DNA of 64,000 nt. It comes from Didymella arachidicola. Taxonomy: Eukaryota; Ascomycota; Dothideomycetes; Pleosporales; Didymellaceae. Of the stretch, positions 9,151 to 21,708 are shown one piece after another (position 1 is the first letter of the stretch; each line of letters opens with the position of its first letter). The stretch spans positions 248,001 to 312,000 of the forward strand of contig CM050001.1 of assembly GCA_016630955.3 (NCBI GenBank), given 5' to 3'. The notes below the pieces were generated by a model. That model did not search any database, was not told where the DNA came from, and saw nothing but the letters and a program-made list of their open reading frames with translations. The position numbers were made by a program, and so were the translations under genes.

Positions 9151-12100
9151 TCACTGCGTGATCGCCCGGATTGCCTGCAGCGTGAGACCAAACATGACAC
9201 CCCTCGCTACTCTGGGTTCTTGTAAACAGTCAAATACCTTACGGAGCGCTTCACCAGAAGCCGCCTGTCCCATCACACTAGTCAATGCACTCGGCATGCC
9301 CCTCTCAACAAGCAATTTCCTCGCCTTGACCCTGAGTCTTTCCTTCTCGTCGTCACTGCATTCCTTGGGCCACTTCTTCAACTCATCTTCAGTTGGCAAA
9401 GCGTTCTCACGCATCTTACGTAGCTGCTGCGCGATGCCTTCATCTGAGGTTGAGGATTCGAGGGTCGTCTGAAAGAGCGTAGTTATTGAGGCTAGTTGTG
9501 GGTTACCGGGGCGTAGAAGGAAGGTCTTCGCCGCATTAAGGAGAGTGCGGCGTAGTGTCCAAGCGGAACTCAGCGTATAGAGCTCATTGATCACGGCGAA
9601 GAAGAGCTCGATCAGTACAGTAGTCTCATGTTCTGAGAGTGGTGTGTGAATATTTGCCTGTTTTATGGGCTTGGAGGTTGATGTCGTGGTGGATGGGGCG
9701 AGTGATGTTGCTGATGTACGGCGTGGTGGTACAGGCGGAACGGAGTCGTTATTCGACGGCCCTAGAGAGCTCAGTGATGCTCGTGATGCATTGCGAGCGT
9801 GAAATGGGTCTAGCGATGTCCGTGACGGCGCGATGTTGTAGTCGTCTTCAATTTCACTGGGCATCGGTGGCAGGTTCATGATTTGGTCACCACCCAGAGC
9901 CGGACTGAGGTCCATGCTTCTCTTAGGGCTGGGTGCGCGACTGTTGGCCCTTGAGCCATATCGAGAAGAGCGTCCGGAGCGCTTACCATCGCCGTCAGGG
10001 TTGTACGATGGCCGACGCTCCATCTGAGCTTCGCGCTGTGGCTGCTGGTCGATGATCGGCGAATTCGAATTGCGGATTGACTCAATCGATGTGCGCTTGG
10101 TAGCCAATGACAGCGTGCTCTCTGAGCGGATGTGTGATGGTAGCTCTGGCACAATGGACTCTGCTCGACTGTGGCGAGTCTTGGGAGCATCGCTGGTGTT
10201 TGTAGATGTCCGAGACAAGGGTGCCATACTGTTGCTAGCATTTGTCGCGCTTGAGGTGGTCACGCTAGTAACCGAATCACGGTTCTTCTTTGCGCCGAAG
10301 GGTGCGACGCTCCCCAGTACGCCCGTGACGCCTCCAAAGAGTGCTTTACCTCCTCCAGCAACTTCTTTGGGCGCCTTTGACAACACGTCAAACGTGGAAC
10401 CAATGCCTTTGCCCATAGTATCGAAGGTTTGACCGGCCCATCCAATGCCTGGGAAGCCGCCTCCTGGGGTCTTGCCAGTGCCAAGCTCCTTCTCAAGGAA
10501 CCGCTTCATTCCCTCGCTCTCGGCTAGCGGCTTGAATTTGACTGCGTCGTTCAGATAGCGTTCTAGTTCACCTCGGAGAGACGGCTTCGTGTGGCCTTTC
10601 CAGGCTGGCAGATCGGGGTGGGCCTCAGTAAACCCAGTAGTGCCTGTGATGGCTGCTATGCGGCGAATCACTTCGTGCAGCGTTTCAAACTCGGTGTATT
10701 TGCGAGCGGTCATCCACCCGGAGTGGTGGTGAGATGAGGGCTCAATTTGGATCAAGTACTCCACATTCGGCTTGTTCCTGATGATTCCTTTTTCTCCAGG
10801 CATGCTGTCATCGAAGATGGACACCGTGCTGTTGTGAAGAGTAAGAGGCGGCGGCCTCGTCTGCACTGGCCGCTCGTCGTCGTCAAGAAGCGCGGTCGGC
10901 GGGTTGTTACCCAATAATTGGTCGAAGCTCGTGAATGCCTTCTTTGACTCCTCCGCGGCTTTCGGTGGTGAGGCAGGTGCGGCAGGTGCGGCATGCAAGT
11001 GCGATGGCACAGAAGGAGCGGAGATGCCCAGACCCAATGCGTCCCCCTCAGCAGTTGACTCACTCTGCGATGAGGTCGGCGTCATCATGCCTTGTGTGGT
11101 GCTTGCTGATTGGTCGTCAGTCAAGGGCGAGGTCGATTCATCGAGGCTCTTTAGACGCTTGGCGTCTTCTTCAGCGATCAGTCGACTGAGACGCTGCGCT
11201 TCCTGCATGGCTTCATCCATGGCGTCCTGTGCTTTGCTAACGCGGCGTCTGTGCTCCTTGCGTTCAGGCGACATGGATTCGCCTGTGGTCTTCTCGATAT
11301 TATCTTTGACATTCTGCAGTTGTCCCGACGACTCTTCGACGCCTGCGTCGATGGCATTCAGGATCTCAGGCTCACCGCCCTTCAAGAGGTATACGATCCA
11401 GCCATTGATGAAATCAGGCCTGGAGCAGCTCACGACAATCATTTCCAGAACGACCTTGGCCAGTATCTGGTGTAGAAATGCCCGTGCTGGCATACAGTTG
11501 TATGTTTTGTGCTCCAAGTAATTTTGCAGAATATCTTCAGCCGCAACACTGAATTGCCGTGCTTGATATTCGGGATCCAGAATATTCGCTAGCGTGCTGT
11601 CCCGCTTCATCTTGAGGTAGAGGTCGACTGCTTCGCTCGGGGCGTCACCAGGGGAAGCCATGATGGCGGCCGACAGCTCCTGCAGCAGGATGATCATGAA
11701 CGAAGACGAACGTGTAACGAAATCGACGAAGTTGTCGGCGGGTCGTTTGCGAGAAAGGTGTGCTGCGACGGAAATCATGAAGGCAGTGAGGGTTTGGCGG
11801 CACGAGTTGGGGAACGCTTCTTCGGCAGGCAGAATGGGTGAGTACCACCATCTGTGCTATATTAGACAGTTTTCTAAGTAGTGCGTCAAGGACATACTTG
11901 ACATAGTCCCGAATGACAGCATCCGTTAGCTCGGTCAGAGCTGCAGCTGTCTCTGGCTTGAACTCCGAAAAGTCGAGAGCTTTGCCTGAATACAGCTTCA
12001 AGCTCAGATCAGAGTCGTCTGCATCGCCACCCTGCTTATCTTTGTTGCCCCTCCAATCCAAGACTCTGCGTGCGACATCCGCACCCAGCTCTCGTTTCCT

Positions 12101-12460
12101 GGCTTCACTGCTCTTACCCTTTTCAGCGTGTTCGCCGCCATGCACCTGTCCTTCCCATGTGGCATGCAGCACCACTCCACCAACGACTCCAATAAGCACC
12201 AGGCCGACGCGGCCGAGAATCAGGTATGTACCTGCTCCAAGGCCGACCAGACACGCTCCAAGTGTCTCATTGCTAGCGGTGGCCAGGAACTGAAGGGCGC
12301 GGTCGGTGAGGGCTTTGACATCGAAAGGCGGTCCTTGGTCTGCTACATCTTTCTGGGGCGCTGCTTCTGTGGCGACACTATCCACTATATCGTTCAGCGG
12401 CATATCGGCGGTCGAGACTGGCGCATTCGCATCCACAGTCGCTGTAACGGGGTCGCTCAT
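9151..12460 (-). CDS. PXA-PX-Nexin_C sorting nexin (Mdm1/SNX13-like)
   Basis: A membrane-anchored phosphoinositide-binding protein of the SNX13/SNX14/SNX25/Mdm1 group, which tether ER or endosome membranes. Exon 1 11898-12460, intron 11852-11897, exon 2 9151-11851; 1087 residues. Two hydrophobic segments lie at about residues 85-125. The PXA domain starts at the splice joint (VIRDYVKWWYSPILP, about 180) and runs to about 340. A low-complexity Ser/Ala/Pro linker follows. The PX domain is at about 530-640, with the phosphoinositide-binding RKYTEF at about 568. Another Ser/Arg-rich linker precedes the Nexin_C domain at about 925-1060. No RGS domain is visible, as usual in fungi. The start at MSDPVTATVD was chosen over an upstream Met at 12553, because the extra sequence lies in the shared promoter. 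Confidence 0.92.
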
Positions 12461-12735
12461 GGTGGCTGCGTGAGCGCATGCATGGAGCTGAGAAGTACAC
12501 ACAACTCCAGCAAGGTTTATGAACAACTGTCCGTCAGCAAGGGGAAAACACAAATGGCGTCTTCATTCGCCCGCAGGACTCTGGGGTACTGGTCGTTTCA
12601 CAGCTGCGCTCCGCGAATAACGCGCTAGGATCGGCGACCTCCCACTCCGATTGGTGAGTTGATCTGCGAGCAGCTAAAATTACCCACCTGTCTCCAGCGC
12701 AAGACTCCTCAACACCAAAACTCTCAGGCTGCCCC
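12461..12735. promoter_or_regulatory. Shared divergent promoter region, sorting nexin / thioesterase
   Basis: 275 bp separates the two start codons on opposite strands, so both promoters must lie here or overlap the genes. No specific site was identified. Confidence 0.6.
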
Positions 12736-13197
12736 ATGGCTTCCTCTCAGGCGCCCAATAACCTCGAAACGCTTGCTCACGTCCAGAAATTCTGGGAAGG
12801 CAGGAAGCCAAGCAGTCCCATCTATCAATTTCTGCTTGACGACATCAAGCTGACCTATGCCTCGAAAGGTGTTGTGCGCGCCCGTTTACTTTTAACGAAG
12901 AATCACGTCAACACACACGGAGGCATTCACGGCTCGGTGTCTGCTACGCTAATTGACTGGGTCGGCGGCATCGCGATTGCGGCATGGGACAATCGTGAGA
13001 AGGCTGGTGTGTCCACCGACATTCACATCTCATACGTGAGCTCTGCAAAGGACGGTGACTGGATTGAGATTGAGGGCAAGTGCGACAAGGTCGGAGGTAC
13101 ACTGGCATTCACTACTGCCACAATATGGAAGGTGGTTGATGGCCAGCCTGGGCCTGTTGTTGCTACTGGGAGCCACACCAAGTTCGTGAAGATCTAA
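12736..13197 (+). CDS. Hotdog-fold acyl-CoA thioesterase (PaaI/ACOT13-like)
   Basis: Predicted to hydrolyse acyl-CoA or a related thioester. A single exon of 153 residues, the usual size for a one-domain 4HBT protein. The family signature HVNTHGGIHGSVSATLIDWVG (about 54-74) holds the HGG turn and the following helix aspartate. The later strands THISYV-like and ATGSHTKFV complete the fold. The start MASSQAPNNL is the first in-frame Met. It is transcribed away from the sorting nexin. Substrate cannot be told from sequence. Confidence in the fold is high. Confidence 0.9.
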   Translation: MASSQAPNNLETLAHVQKFWEGRKPSSPIYQFLLDDIKLTYASKGVVRARLLLTKNHVNTHGGIHGSVSATLIDWVGGIAIAAWDNREKAGVSTDIHISYVSSAKDGDWIEIEGKCDKVGGTLAFTTATIWKVVDGQPGPVVATGSHTKFVKI

Positions 13198-14212
13198 GTG
13201 GGAGATCATACATCACGCTGTCTTCTTTGAGGTCTCGTCCGCGCTCCATGGATGATCGAACTCCACTCGGATTGCGAAGATTGACGGTGCTTGAACTGGA
13301 CGCCTCTTCGATAGCCGTTAGGCTCTGGGGTTTGAACGGCGATAGCACCTACATCCACAAGGTACACACAGGCTCAATTGAAGGTCATCGACACCGACGG
13401 TGCATGTCTGTACTAAGTCAATCATGTCATCGAACTTAAGTGAGACTTGCGATGCTAGCATGGATTGGTCTGGCTGATCACTTGTGAGATCAATACATTA
13501 GTCGGCTTATGCATTTGTACACAGTGAGATCCTCGTGACAAGGGTTCGAATTACCTCCGAGCTTCCAATTGACGATCAATTAATGCTGAGCTTTCGCTCG
13601 TACGAGCGAAAGTTGCACAACCTCCAGACCGAGCGTCTGGACGCCCAGTAAACGGCGGGGTTCAAGCTCGTGGCGCCCCTCTGGGCGACGCAGTCCGGGG
13701 AGCCGCCAATGGACCCTTGCTAGCTTGCAGCCCCAGCTTCTCTGACGTCGTCCGCTTCGACAGTGACTTGCAACCACATTGCCCGTCTATGTCTCTGCCC
13801 ATTATAGCTTCACAGCTTCATCGTGTACGCGCGACACTGAGCGCATAACAGTCTCAGGCTATACATACGCCAAGGTCAAACCAGTAAGTAGCATTCCGCG
13901 TTAATCCGGCAGCCCTGCACCGATCCACAGATCTCTATGTCATCTTTATGGCTCCGCTCAGTTCCGCCGCCGCCCACCACTGCATCTTTCTTTGTACTTC
14001 CTGCCGGGCTTAGGGGGCTCTCGCTTTCATCCATAGGTCTGAGTGACGTCGATCTTCCGCATGCTTCCTTGGCCGTCATTCGCATGGCAGCTTCAATGGA
14101 GGTTCGGAGTTTGGCAGCCTTCTGCGCTTTTGTCAGCGCCGGGAACTTCGGCAGGCGGCGCTCACTGCTCGACTTCCTTGTTTGAGTAGCATGATAATAT
14201 GCTGACTGCACA
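13198..14212. other. Intergenic, no clear gene
   Basis: Between the thioesterase and the Vps62-like gene. A minus-strand frame at 13876-14469 contains a protein-like basic stretch (LTKAQKAAKLRTSIEAAMRM), but it has no recognised relative and runs antisense into the Vps62 start. It is not called. Confidence 0.4.
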
Positions 14213-16193
14213 GTGCCAATCGTTCCGTACTTCCAGAACGGCGGCGTGCAAGCGCCACTCGGGGGGCACCTGCCGTCATGGCTCCCTGCGTCATCCATAA
14301 CACCCATGGATGTCTCTCGATATCCGTCGATCGCAGCCCAGCCTTTGGCGGCCCCCACAGCTGCATTATATCCTGCGCCGGACGCTCTCCACGACGAAAA
14401 CGACCTCCCTACCATAGATATTCTTACCAGCCATTCTTCGAATGAACATACACCTGGGCACGCTCCCACGTCTCTCGCTGGTACTGAGGCCTCGGAGGAG
14501 GAGTCAGAAGATCAGATGAAGGGACGAAAGCCGGCCATTGCCGCCGCGGGAACCTTCTTTGGCCTCTTCTCATTTTCGCAACTATACCAGAATGTACTCT
14601 TCGATAAGATCACACCATGGTCGGAGCGAATGGAGGAGAAGGCATGGGTCGCATCGTCAGAATCGTGGATAGAGAGGAAAACATGCGACTGGTTTGGCAT
14701 GTGCGGCATAACACATCTGGACAAGTCGCGGTGGACTAGTAAAGGCAAGAAGCAATGGCCGCTGGACGGCGAAGACTCGGGTCAGGTAAATCTGAGCAGC
14801 TTCAAGCAGGATGCCAAAACACTGCCTTCCGACTACAACGAGAACGAAGTGGTAGAGATCCCACAGTATGTTTTGGAGCATGCTCCATTGATTCACCTTT
14901 ACTCTGGCGAGAATTTCTGGCCCTGCGATATGACAGACCATCTGATACATACAACTCCCCACCTCAATTATACCCCGCTTCAAGCTACCGACGACCACCC
15001 AAATGTCCGTCATCTGGACGAGCTGAACAAATGGGGCCGATTCGTCTACCTTCAAAGTGACGACAATGTGGAGGACAGACCAAAGTGGCTGGGAGGAAAC
15101 ACCAACATACCAGAGGTGTCCAGCGGCGGTGACGATTTTCCCGATTGGGATGATGACGACAGAGAAGAGCCTCGTCCTGTCAAGGGTGGGAACTACAAGA
15201 AGGAACCTTGGTGGCATGCTGGCATTGGCGACACTGAGGATCGAGGAGGTATCCGCCCGGACACCACATCGCCCGGTCGCCTTGTGCCGACTAGCAGTCC
15301 GGAAGGTGACAAGTTCATAGAACCCGAAGACATCTGGCAGCCTGAGTTGATGAAGGAACGCCGGCGTTTGGAAGGGAAGCAAGTGGTCGGTGGTCGAAGC
15401 GATGCGCCTGCTGTGCTTGTCGTGGTGCCCAAGGGCGACGGCGTTGTTGACGCTTTCTGGTTCTTCTTCTACAGCTACAACCTTGGAAACACGGTCTTCA
15501 ATGTACGCTTCGGCAATCATGTCGGTGATTGGGAACACACCACTGTGCGTTTCCACAACGGCGTCCCTAAAGCAGTGTTTTTCAGCGAGCACGCGTTCGG
15601 CGAAGCATACACTTGGGACGCCGTGGAAAAGTCTGGCGAGAGGGTAAGCTGCATTGGAACGCACATCTACGAATAAGACTGACAATGCACAGCCCATCGG
15701 CTTCTCTGCAACCGGCACCCATGCCATGTATGCTACTGCAGGTGTCCACCCATATGTACTTCCCGGCGGCATACTGCACGATGTAACCGATCGCGGTCCC
15801 CTCTGGGATCCCACACTGAACATGTACTCGTACACCTACGATTACCAGCGCGACCACCTCGCGACCTCGAACATTACTCCAGATGCCCCGATTGGCTTCT
15901 TCTACTTTGCTGGGCACTGGGGTGACAAGTTTTACCCACTCAGCGACCCTCGGCAGTATCGCTTCCTTGGTCAATATCACTATGTCAACGGGCCGCTGGG
16001 TCCAAGGTTCAAGAACTTGGGCAGGCAGCAAATCTGTCAGGGCAACGGAGAATGCATATTGAAGGACACGTTAGACAGCAGAGGACGGAAGAAGACGAAA
16101 CGATACCCCCATGTTGGTGAGGGCGAGCAAATGACTGAGGAGGATGCCAAGAAGGCTTTTGGGCTTGAGTATGATTCTGCATCTTGGACATGA
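14213..16193 (+). CDS. Vps62-family protein
   Basis: Belongs to the fungal/plant Vps62 family, named from a yeast gene linked to vacuolar protein sorting; biochemical role unknown. Exons 14213-15643 and 15693-16193, intron 15644-15692 (49 nt), phase 0; 643 residues. The start is uncertain: Met at 14213 gives a Pro/Ala-rich leader, and later Mets (14306, 14517) are possible. A hydrophobic segment at about 110-125 (AIAAAGTFFGLFSFSQL) may be a signal anchor. The conserved core runs from VLVVVPKGDG through YNLGNTVFNVRFGNHVGDWEH and SATGTHAMYATAG to APIGFFYFAGHWGDKFYP. The WEH/H-rich motifs are typical of the family. A long open frame on the opposite strand is a shadow. Confidence 0.9.
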
Positions 16194-17462
16194 CACGACA
16201 TGATATCCATGATTCTTGCGCTCATTTTGGATCGTTTGGCGTTGGGGGCTGCTTTCCCGAGCTGTTGCCGAGATACCTTCGAGATACCTACCTCTAAGCG
16301 TGGATTCATCAAATTACTTAGCACTGATATCATCGACCGCTTGACTCACATGGTGAACACTCGGCTCGTCTGTGCCCACCTGGCAAGTGCAGAAGAAACA
16401 GAAAAAAATCGATACTGCGTTTGTCAAAACACCATGGTGTTGCCGTGGAGGCAAGTTATGCGGGCGATCTTGGCCGTAAGAGCGTTGTAATCTTCACTGA
16501 CGTCGACGACGCGTTGACAGAAACACCATCATCATTGCGTGAATACGGTTCCTCAATGCGAACCACACCTGCACTTGTTTGAGATGACAGCAGTGATGCA
16601 CTCAGGTGGTTGACAGATCGTGCATGAGGCTTACACGGCAGCGTAGTGTAATTTGCAGTCCCGTTGTGGTATATCCAGTCTCAGTTGCATGCCAAAGCTC
16701 AGCCTTATAGGTGTCTCACGGCGAACGTCGTCTCTTTTGGCCGTTTTGTCGTGAGCTCCCTGTGATGCAAGATGATGCAGGTACAGCAAGGAGTGGTATA
16801 GTGACGTTCCAACCCGCGAAGAGGCAAACAGCGCCCATGGCTCATTTGCTGCTACAGAGCCAAGGAAACGTAGTTTCGTGGCTCGGTGGTAATTGCGGGC
16901 GCATCTCACCATCAAGATCAAAGATCACGGCATGCGCCCAGCGCTGGGATCCCCACTCCGTGATAGGAACCTTATCAGTTGCGCCCCAACAACAGGCCGG
17001 CTACACGTATCACTGCCCAGGGTCACTACGCGACTTGTTGGATTTGTCTTGCTCAGAGCCAACAAAAAGCAACAGCGTGTCCTTCTCTCCCCTTGGCGAT
17101 CTAAGTCTTTGTCTTAATTACTGCTGCTTTGCACCTGACCATTTGTTGCTGAAACCGGGCTTGATTTATCCTAGCGCGTCGTAGTAGCATCATCACCCGT
17201 TGACACCAACCATCCCCTCAATCCGCCGCTGGAAGGGCCCCGAATATCACATCGAGGGATGAAGTACTCGCGATAATAACTAAAGAACCTGTTTGCTCCA
17301 AGGGGCGTGCAACCGCCGCCTCGACCCGAGAGTCAACTCTCGTCCTTCGTCGTCTCCGCACCTGCCCGATCTACCTCGTGCCTTGCTTCTTCCGCGTCAG
17401 GAGCACCTTCCCGTATCGCCACGACCGCCTTCCTTTGACGATACCCCTCAGTATACTATACG
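16194..17462. other. Intergenic, nothing recognised
   Basis: 1.27 kb between two plus-strand genes. It holds the 3' flank of Vps62 and the promoter of the next gene; a C/T-rich stretch at about 17190-17460 may be its 5' UTR. No RNA gene or repeat was seen. Confidence 0.5.
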
Positions 17463-19244
17463 ATGGCATTTGCTCAACAACAATGTCCTCAAGCTGCACG
17501 CCAACTATCCTTTCAAGCATCCGAGCCTGCTGCAGCTGTCACGACCACTTCGCAGCAGCTAAAGCGCCGCCTCGAAGAGTCAGAAGAATGGGTCCTCTTC
17601 TCACCGACTGCACCTTCCACGACCACTCGCACACATACCACCTCGACTGAACGCACACCACGAACAGCTGGCCTGTCACGCTTCAGTGAGTTCGGCTCGC
17701 TCGACACCGCAGCCCGCTCAGATCAGGATGACGACAATGGTACGTTCCTCGGAACAGAAGAGGAGCTAGACAGCCTCGACGATGGCCTTCATGCCTTCCA
17801 CGAGCCCTCGGAACCTGGTCTGCCTACCAGTGGGCTACAAGAGAGCGGTGCCACGGTGTTTCCAAATCACGATGGGTTGGGCTCTTTCCAGCCTGACGCT
17901 ACGATGCAGGAACACATGTGGCAGTTTGAGCGCTCACCACGCAGACGAGCGGCAAGACGGCGGTCGAGTGTGCAGCGACACTTGACCGTCCTCGACGACA
18001 CAGATGAGGTCTCGCAAGAACAAGAGCGACGGCAGCGTATCGAAAGGTGGAGGCTGGAGCAGAGCAAGGCTGTGTTAGAAGAGATCGAGAGGGAGACGAG
18101 AAGAAGAAGGCGAATAAGCCTGACGGCGTCGACTCGAAGCCAACGAGACGCGGTGCGGCAGGATGCAAGAAGCTCTGCGGGCTCAGTGGCGCACTCCGTC
18201 ATCAGTGAGCAGAGTGATGGGTCAGATGACAGCACGGAGAACATGTCGTTCTGGCAGCGACTCACTACACGCGTCATCCGGGACCTGATAGGCCTGGACA
18301 ACGACACGCTGTCGGTCATCTTTGGCGAGAGTCTGCCTGAAGAGGCCATGACACCCAAGGCGGGCTCACCTTCGACCTCGCCAGCAGATCGCGTGCTGCG
18401 AGATGCAGTTGCAGATGCACATACATATCCAGAGGAGGATTGGCAGACACGGGTCCTTGAGCGCGTGGCCCAAGAGCTTGGAGTGCTAGTGCATCAACTC
18501 TCCGAGCACCCGGGTGCATTCTCGACATATCAGCGAACGCAGAAAGCCCCAGACTACGTAGGGCTGACACCTGCTGTTACGACTGATATCGCATCCTCGG
18601 GCCCGAGTTATTTCCACCCTGCCGTCCCCTCATCGGCCTCGGTGCAATTCGCGGCGACATTCCCAACACAACAGACGTCACACCCCTACAGCGAAGCATC
18701 ACTATGGGGTATCGAGGAGGAGCCTGATGAGTTTGACGCAGTGGCTACGTCTCAGCCAGATCCTTCTGCCATTGCACGCGCTGCCGTCGAAGATGCAGCA
18801 CGTGAGCGCGAATATTGGGAGCGCGATCTCGATGTCAACATCATCTTTAACTTTCTGGTCACGCGCTTCACATCGCGGCGCTCCAGTACGCCAACGCCGA
18901 CGCGACGACCATCTGCTTCCACGTACGCGGGCGACGAAGGTGCATCTGTGCGTCGAGCAGCCATGATTCGCCAGAACCACCCTTTGGTCAGCAGGACGAC
19001 GGATAGAGGGCTCCCTACGTCGTCCTCTGCACAAACCAGGGAGGCACGGCGACGCGAGTCGGGCGCAGTATACCGCACACATTACAACCCTCAGGCTAGC
19101 CTCAGGCAGAAGACACTAAGGAGCAGCTCCAGCTGCGCCAGCCAGAGCACGAAGAAGAGTAAACTGAGTAGCAGCAGTCAGAGGAACTACTGGGACCTGG
19201 GAGGGAGTGTTGGAAGTGGGAGTGTCTTCGCTGGAGAGGTATAG
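17463..19244 (+). CDS. Unrecognised Ser/Arg-rich protein, 593 residues
   Basis: A single open frame of 593 codons with no family I can name. Residues 1-130 are low-complexity (Gln/Ala/Thr/Ser, then acidic). About 150-240 is strongly basic and helical, with runs such as RRRAARRRSS and REIERETRRRRR-like, a possible coiled coil or nuclear signal. A more ordered part at about 260-345 (MSFWQRLTTRVIRDLIGLDNDTLS then EEDWQTRVLERVAQELGVLVHQL) looks like conserved helices. The second half is again Ser/Thr-rich and basic. Base composition matches neighbouring genes, and the long uninterrupted frame supports a real gene. Function unknown. Confidence 0.75.
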   Translation: MAFAQQQCPQAARQLSFQASEPAAAVTTTSQQLKRRLEESEEWVLFSPTAPSTTTRTHTTSTERTPRTAGLSRFSEFGSLDTAARSDQDDDNGTFLGTEEELDSLDDGLHAFHEPSEPGLPTSGLQESGATVFPNHDGLGSFQPDATMQEHMWQFERSPRRRAARRRSSVQRHLTVLDDTDEVSQEQERRQRIERWRLEQSKAVLEEIERETRRRRRISLTASTRSQRDAVRQDARSSAGSVAHSVISEQSDGSDDSTENMSFWQRLTTRVIRDLIGLDNDTLSVIFGESLPEEAMTPKAGSPSTSPADRVLRDAVADAHTYPEEDWQTRVLERVAQELGVLVHQLSEHPGAFSTYQRTQKAPDYVGLTPAVTTDIASSGPSYFHPAVPSSASVQFAATFPTQQTSHPYSEASLWGIEEEPDEFDAVATSQPDPSAIARAAVEDAAREREYWERDLDVNIIFNFLVTRFTSRRSSTPTPTRRPSASTYAGDEGASVRRAAMIRQNHPLVSRTTDRGLPTSSSAQTREARRRESGAVYRTHYNPQASLRQKTLRSSSSCASQSTKKSKLSSSSQRNYWDLGGSVGSGSVFAGEV

Positions 19245-19423
19245 ATGATTTGTTCATGATGATAAGATTTCACGTCCCTTACGGGCATTTGGCGCATAGG
19301 TTGGTTATATGCATGGTGCATGGAGTACGCATACGACGAGGTATGGAGACGTTTGGATACCTTTTTCTTGCTCTTGCTGCTTGGCTTTTGATTCAGAGAT
19401 GCTGGCTGGGTTTTACAGCGCAC

Positions 19424-21486
19424 TTAGACTAAGGTGATAATCTCTGTTTCCATGGCTTCGATGAATGCTTTGAAAGTGTTCGCTTCCGCCTCCTTCAAGA
19501 CTTCCCAATTTTGTGATGCAGCGTCGTTGAAGTCTCCGTCTGCATCAGTGTGTGCTGCGTCGCGTAAGCGATCACTCCTGCTCCTCGCATGTTCCTGCTC
19601 AATGAACATCAGTCCGACCAGTCCCAGCCTCTCGAAAGTCCGTTCGGTTACTGTCTCACTAACGAGAAGAGCAAACTGGGATTTTCCATATGCCTTTTTG
19701 ATCGCCAGAGGGATAGCGAACATGGACGTATCAATGTAATCTTCTCGGTCTATATCATCCAAATAGCAATGTTGAATAGAAAGCTGCGATGAATCATTCC
19801 CTCCTCCAGCATTTGAATCCACTTCAACACGTGGTCGAGATGCGATACCGTGGGCAACACGCAGCGATTCCAATCGTATCAACGGTGCCTCGATCATTAT
19901 CGCACCTCTTTTGCAAGCACCGAGAATTGCCGGTCCAACCGCTTCGTAGAATATGTTGTGGACACGAACATTGGCCAAGATAGTGTCCGAAGGTTGGTGC
20001 GAGTAATGGATGAGTCTCCTGCTTGCCCATGACCACGTAGGAACAACTCCCACGGTTTCTGCAGACGTGTCCTCGGCCGGGCTTGGCAGGTACATCCTTT
20101 GCCAGCCGAGATCGAAGAGCAGTGTGGACCTCCACAAGCCTGCCAGATACTCGTCGTTCTGTGACCTTAGGTTGAAGATCTTCCTCGCAATCGCAGCGAT
20201 TGCAGGTAACCGGTCCTTTTTGAAAGTGAGGTCTCTCGCCGTATATTCCATCACATACCTGTACCAAGCTTCTTGAAGCCGCGAATTCATATCATCGCTG
20301 TCTCTTAACAGCTCAGATAGATTGGGACCAGTGACATATCGGTCTCCCGGTTTACTTTCGCTGAGGCGATGGTCTTCAGAGCGACAGTGCCAGATTACAT
20401 CACGTGCACCAAAGTAGAGTATCCTCGGAGCCAGGATGAGCTCCTGAAATGTCCATGCTCGGTGAAGAAGCGGACAACTATCGCGATAGCCCTCCTCGAT
20501 CATCAAGGGCGGTGCATGAAATGGAGGTCCTGCAGCCTCTCGGATGTATACGTTCGTGTAACCAGGGAGACTTTCACCCTTGAGGCATCGTTTGACCTTG
20601 CTGAACAGGCCTTCGGAAGATTCTTTGGCCTTCAATGCAGCGAGAGTAACTGTGGAGAATTCGTATACGTATGCCATTTTAGCTGCTTGTAGAGACCAGT
20701 CCAGCTTATCGTCCTGTATGATGCAAAGGCTGTCGATCCAGAGATACGGAATCTGGAGGTTCTTGCAAGTGCGCACAGCGTCTTGGAACGTCTTTGGCAT
20801 ATCCAATAGATGTAACCCCCCAGCACGACGCATAGCTATGTTTGCTTTCGTTGTCCTGGGTATACCTTTTCCGGACCCCCAACAGTGGCTCAGACATGCA
20901 TACTGGTGCGGAACCAGATCCTCTACCAACCGAACAGTGTCGTTCTCGGCGATTTTTAGGAAGCGTGTACCTCCTAATACTTCGTCCCGGGCAGATGCCT
21001 CTGTTACTTCACAAGCTGCGTGGTCCGAAAGACAATGCGAAAGCCATTCATGCATTCTATCGAACGAAACCTTCGACGATGTTTTCCGAGGTAAGATTAG
21101 TGCCTCACCCTCTTTGTTAAAGTATGTAAGTCGTCTGGTCTGGTCTACATATTATACAGTGAGTCATCGTCATCTCTCAAAATCATTTACTTACGGTTCG
21201 TCTGCAATATCTCGAGCTTTGGTAGGCCGCTTATGTCGACCGTTCCGTCCGGCTCGACAAGAACATCCGGGGTGTCACTCGATTCGTCGAACCATCCCTC
21301 TGGAACCTCGATTTCTAGCGGCTGAGACCTGATCCAGCGGATGCATGCTTCGCCTAGTGCACATCGGTCACAACCTCCCATCGCGCCCTTGATAATAGCC
21401 TGTGGAGGACAAGCTAAGTCTTTATCTTCGGACGCATACAACTCGCACGTGTGTTGAAGTAATTGGGATGCAGAAAGTGTAGCCAT
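19424..21486 (-). CDS. HET-domain (heterokaryon incompatibility-type) protein
   Basis: HET-domain proteins act in fungal non-self recognition and regulated cell death; most have unknown individual roles. Exon 1 21195-21486, intron 21145-21194, exon 2 19424-21144; 670 residues. The domain begins at about residue 180 with YACLSHCWG and continues through TFQDAVRTCKNLQIPYLWID and SLCIIQDD to YEFSTVTLAA. The characteristic RAWTFQE motif follows at about 340. The N-terminal part contains a Cys-rich CDRCALGEAC segment. The C-terminal half has no recognised domain (no ankyrin, WD40 or NACHT repeats seen). The start MATLSASQLL was preferred to the upstream Met at 21594. Confidence 0.9.
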
Positions 21487-21708
21487 TGTACATGAGGAGA
21501 TGGAGCTGAAGGATGATGGCGTGGTGGTGAAGACAGCGCCACGATGCCCAGGTAGCTGAGTACGGCTCACTAGCCGAAGCTTACCTAAGTGCATGCAGTG
21601 TTACGGGGGCGCAGCGTTCAGCACTGTTGGGAATATTCTCGAGCAGCAAATGCTCGTTTCCCAAATTCATACTAGCTATTTCAAACAAACCTTGAATGCC
21701 CATGCGCT

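Noticed and set aside
13530..13570. tRNA-like GGTTCGAATT sequence
   Set aside because: The flanking bases do not form a T stem and no acceptor or anticodon arm is present.
14657..15835. 392-codon open frame antisense to the Vps62-like gene
   Set aside because: No family resemblance; it is a shadow of a real coding frame with clear motifs on the other strand.
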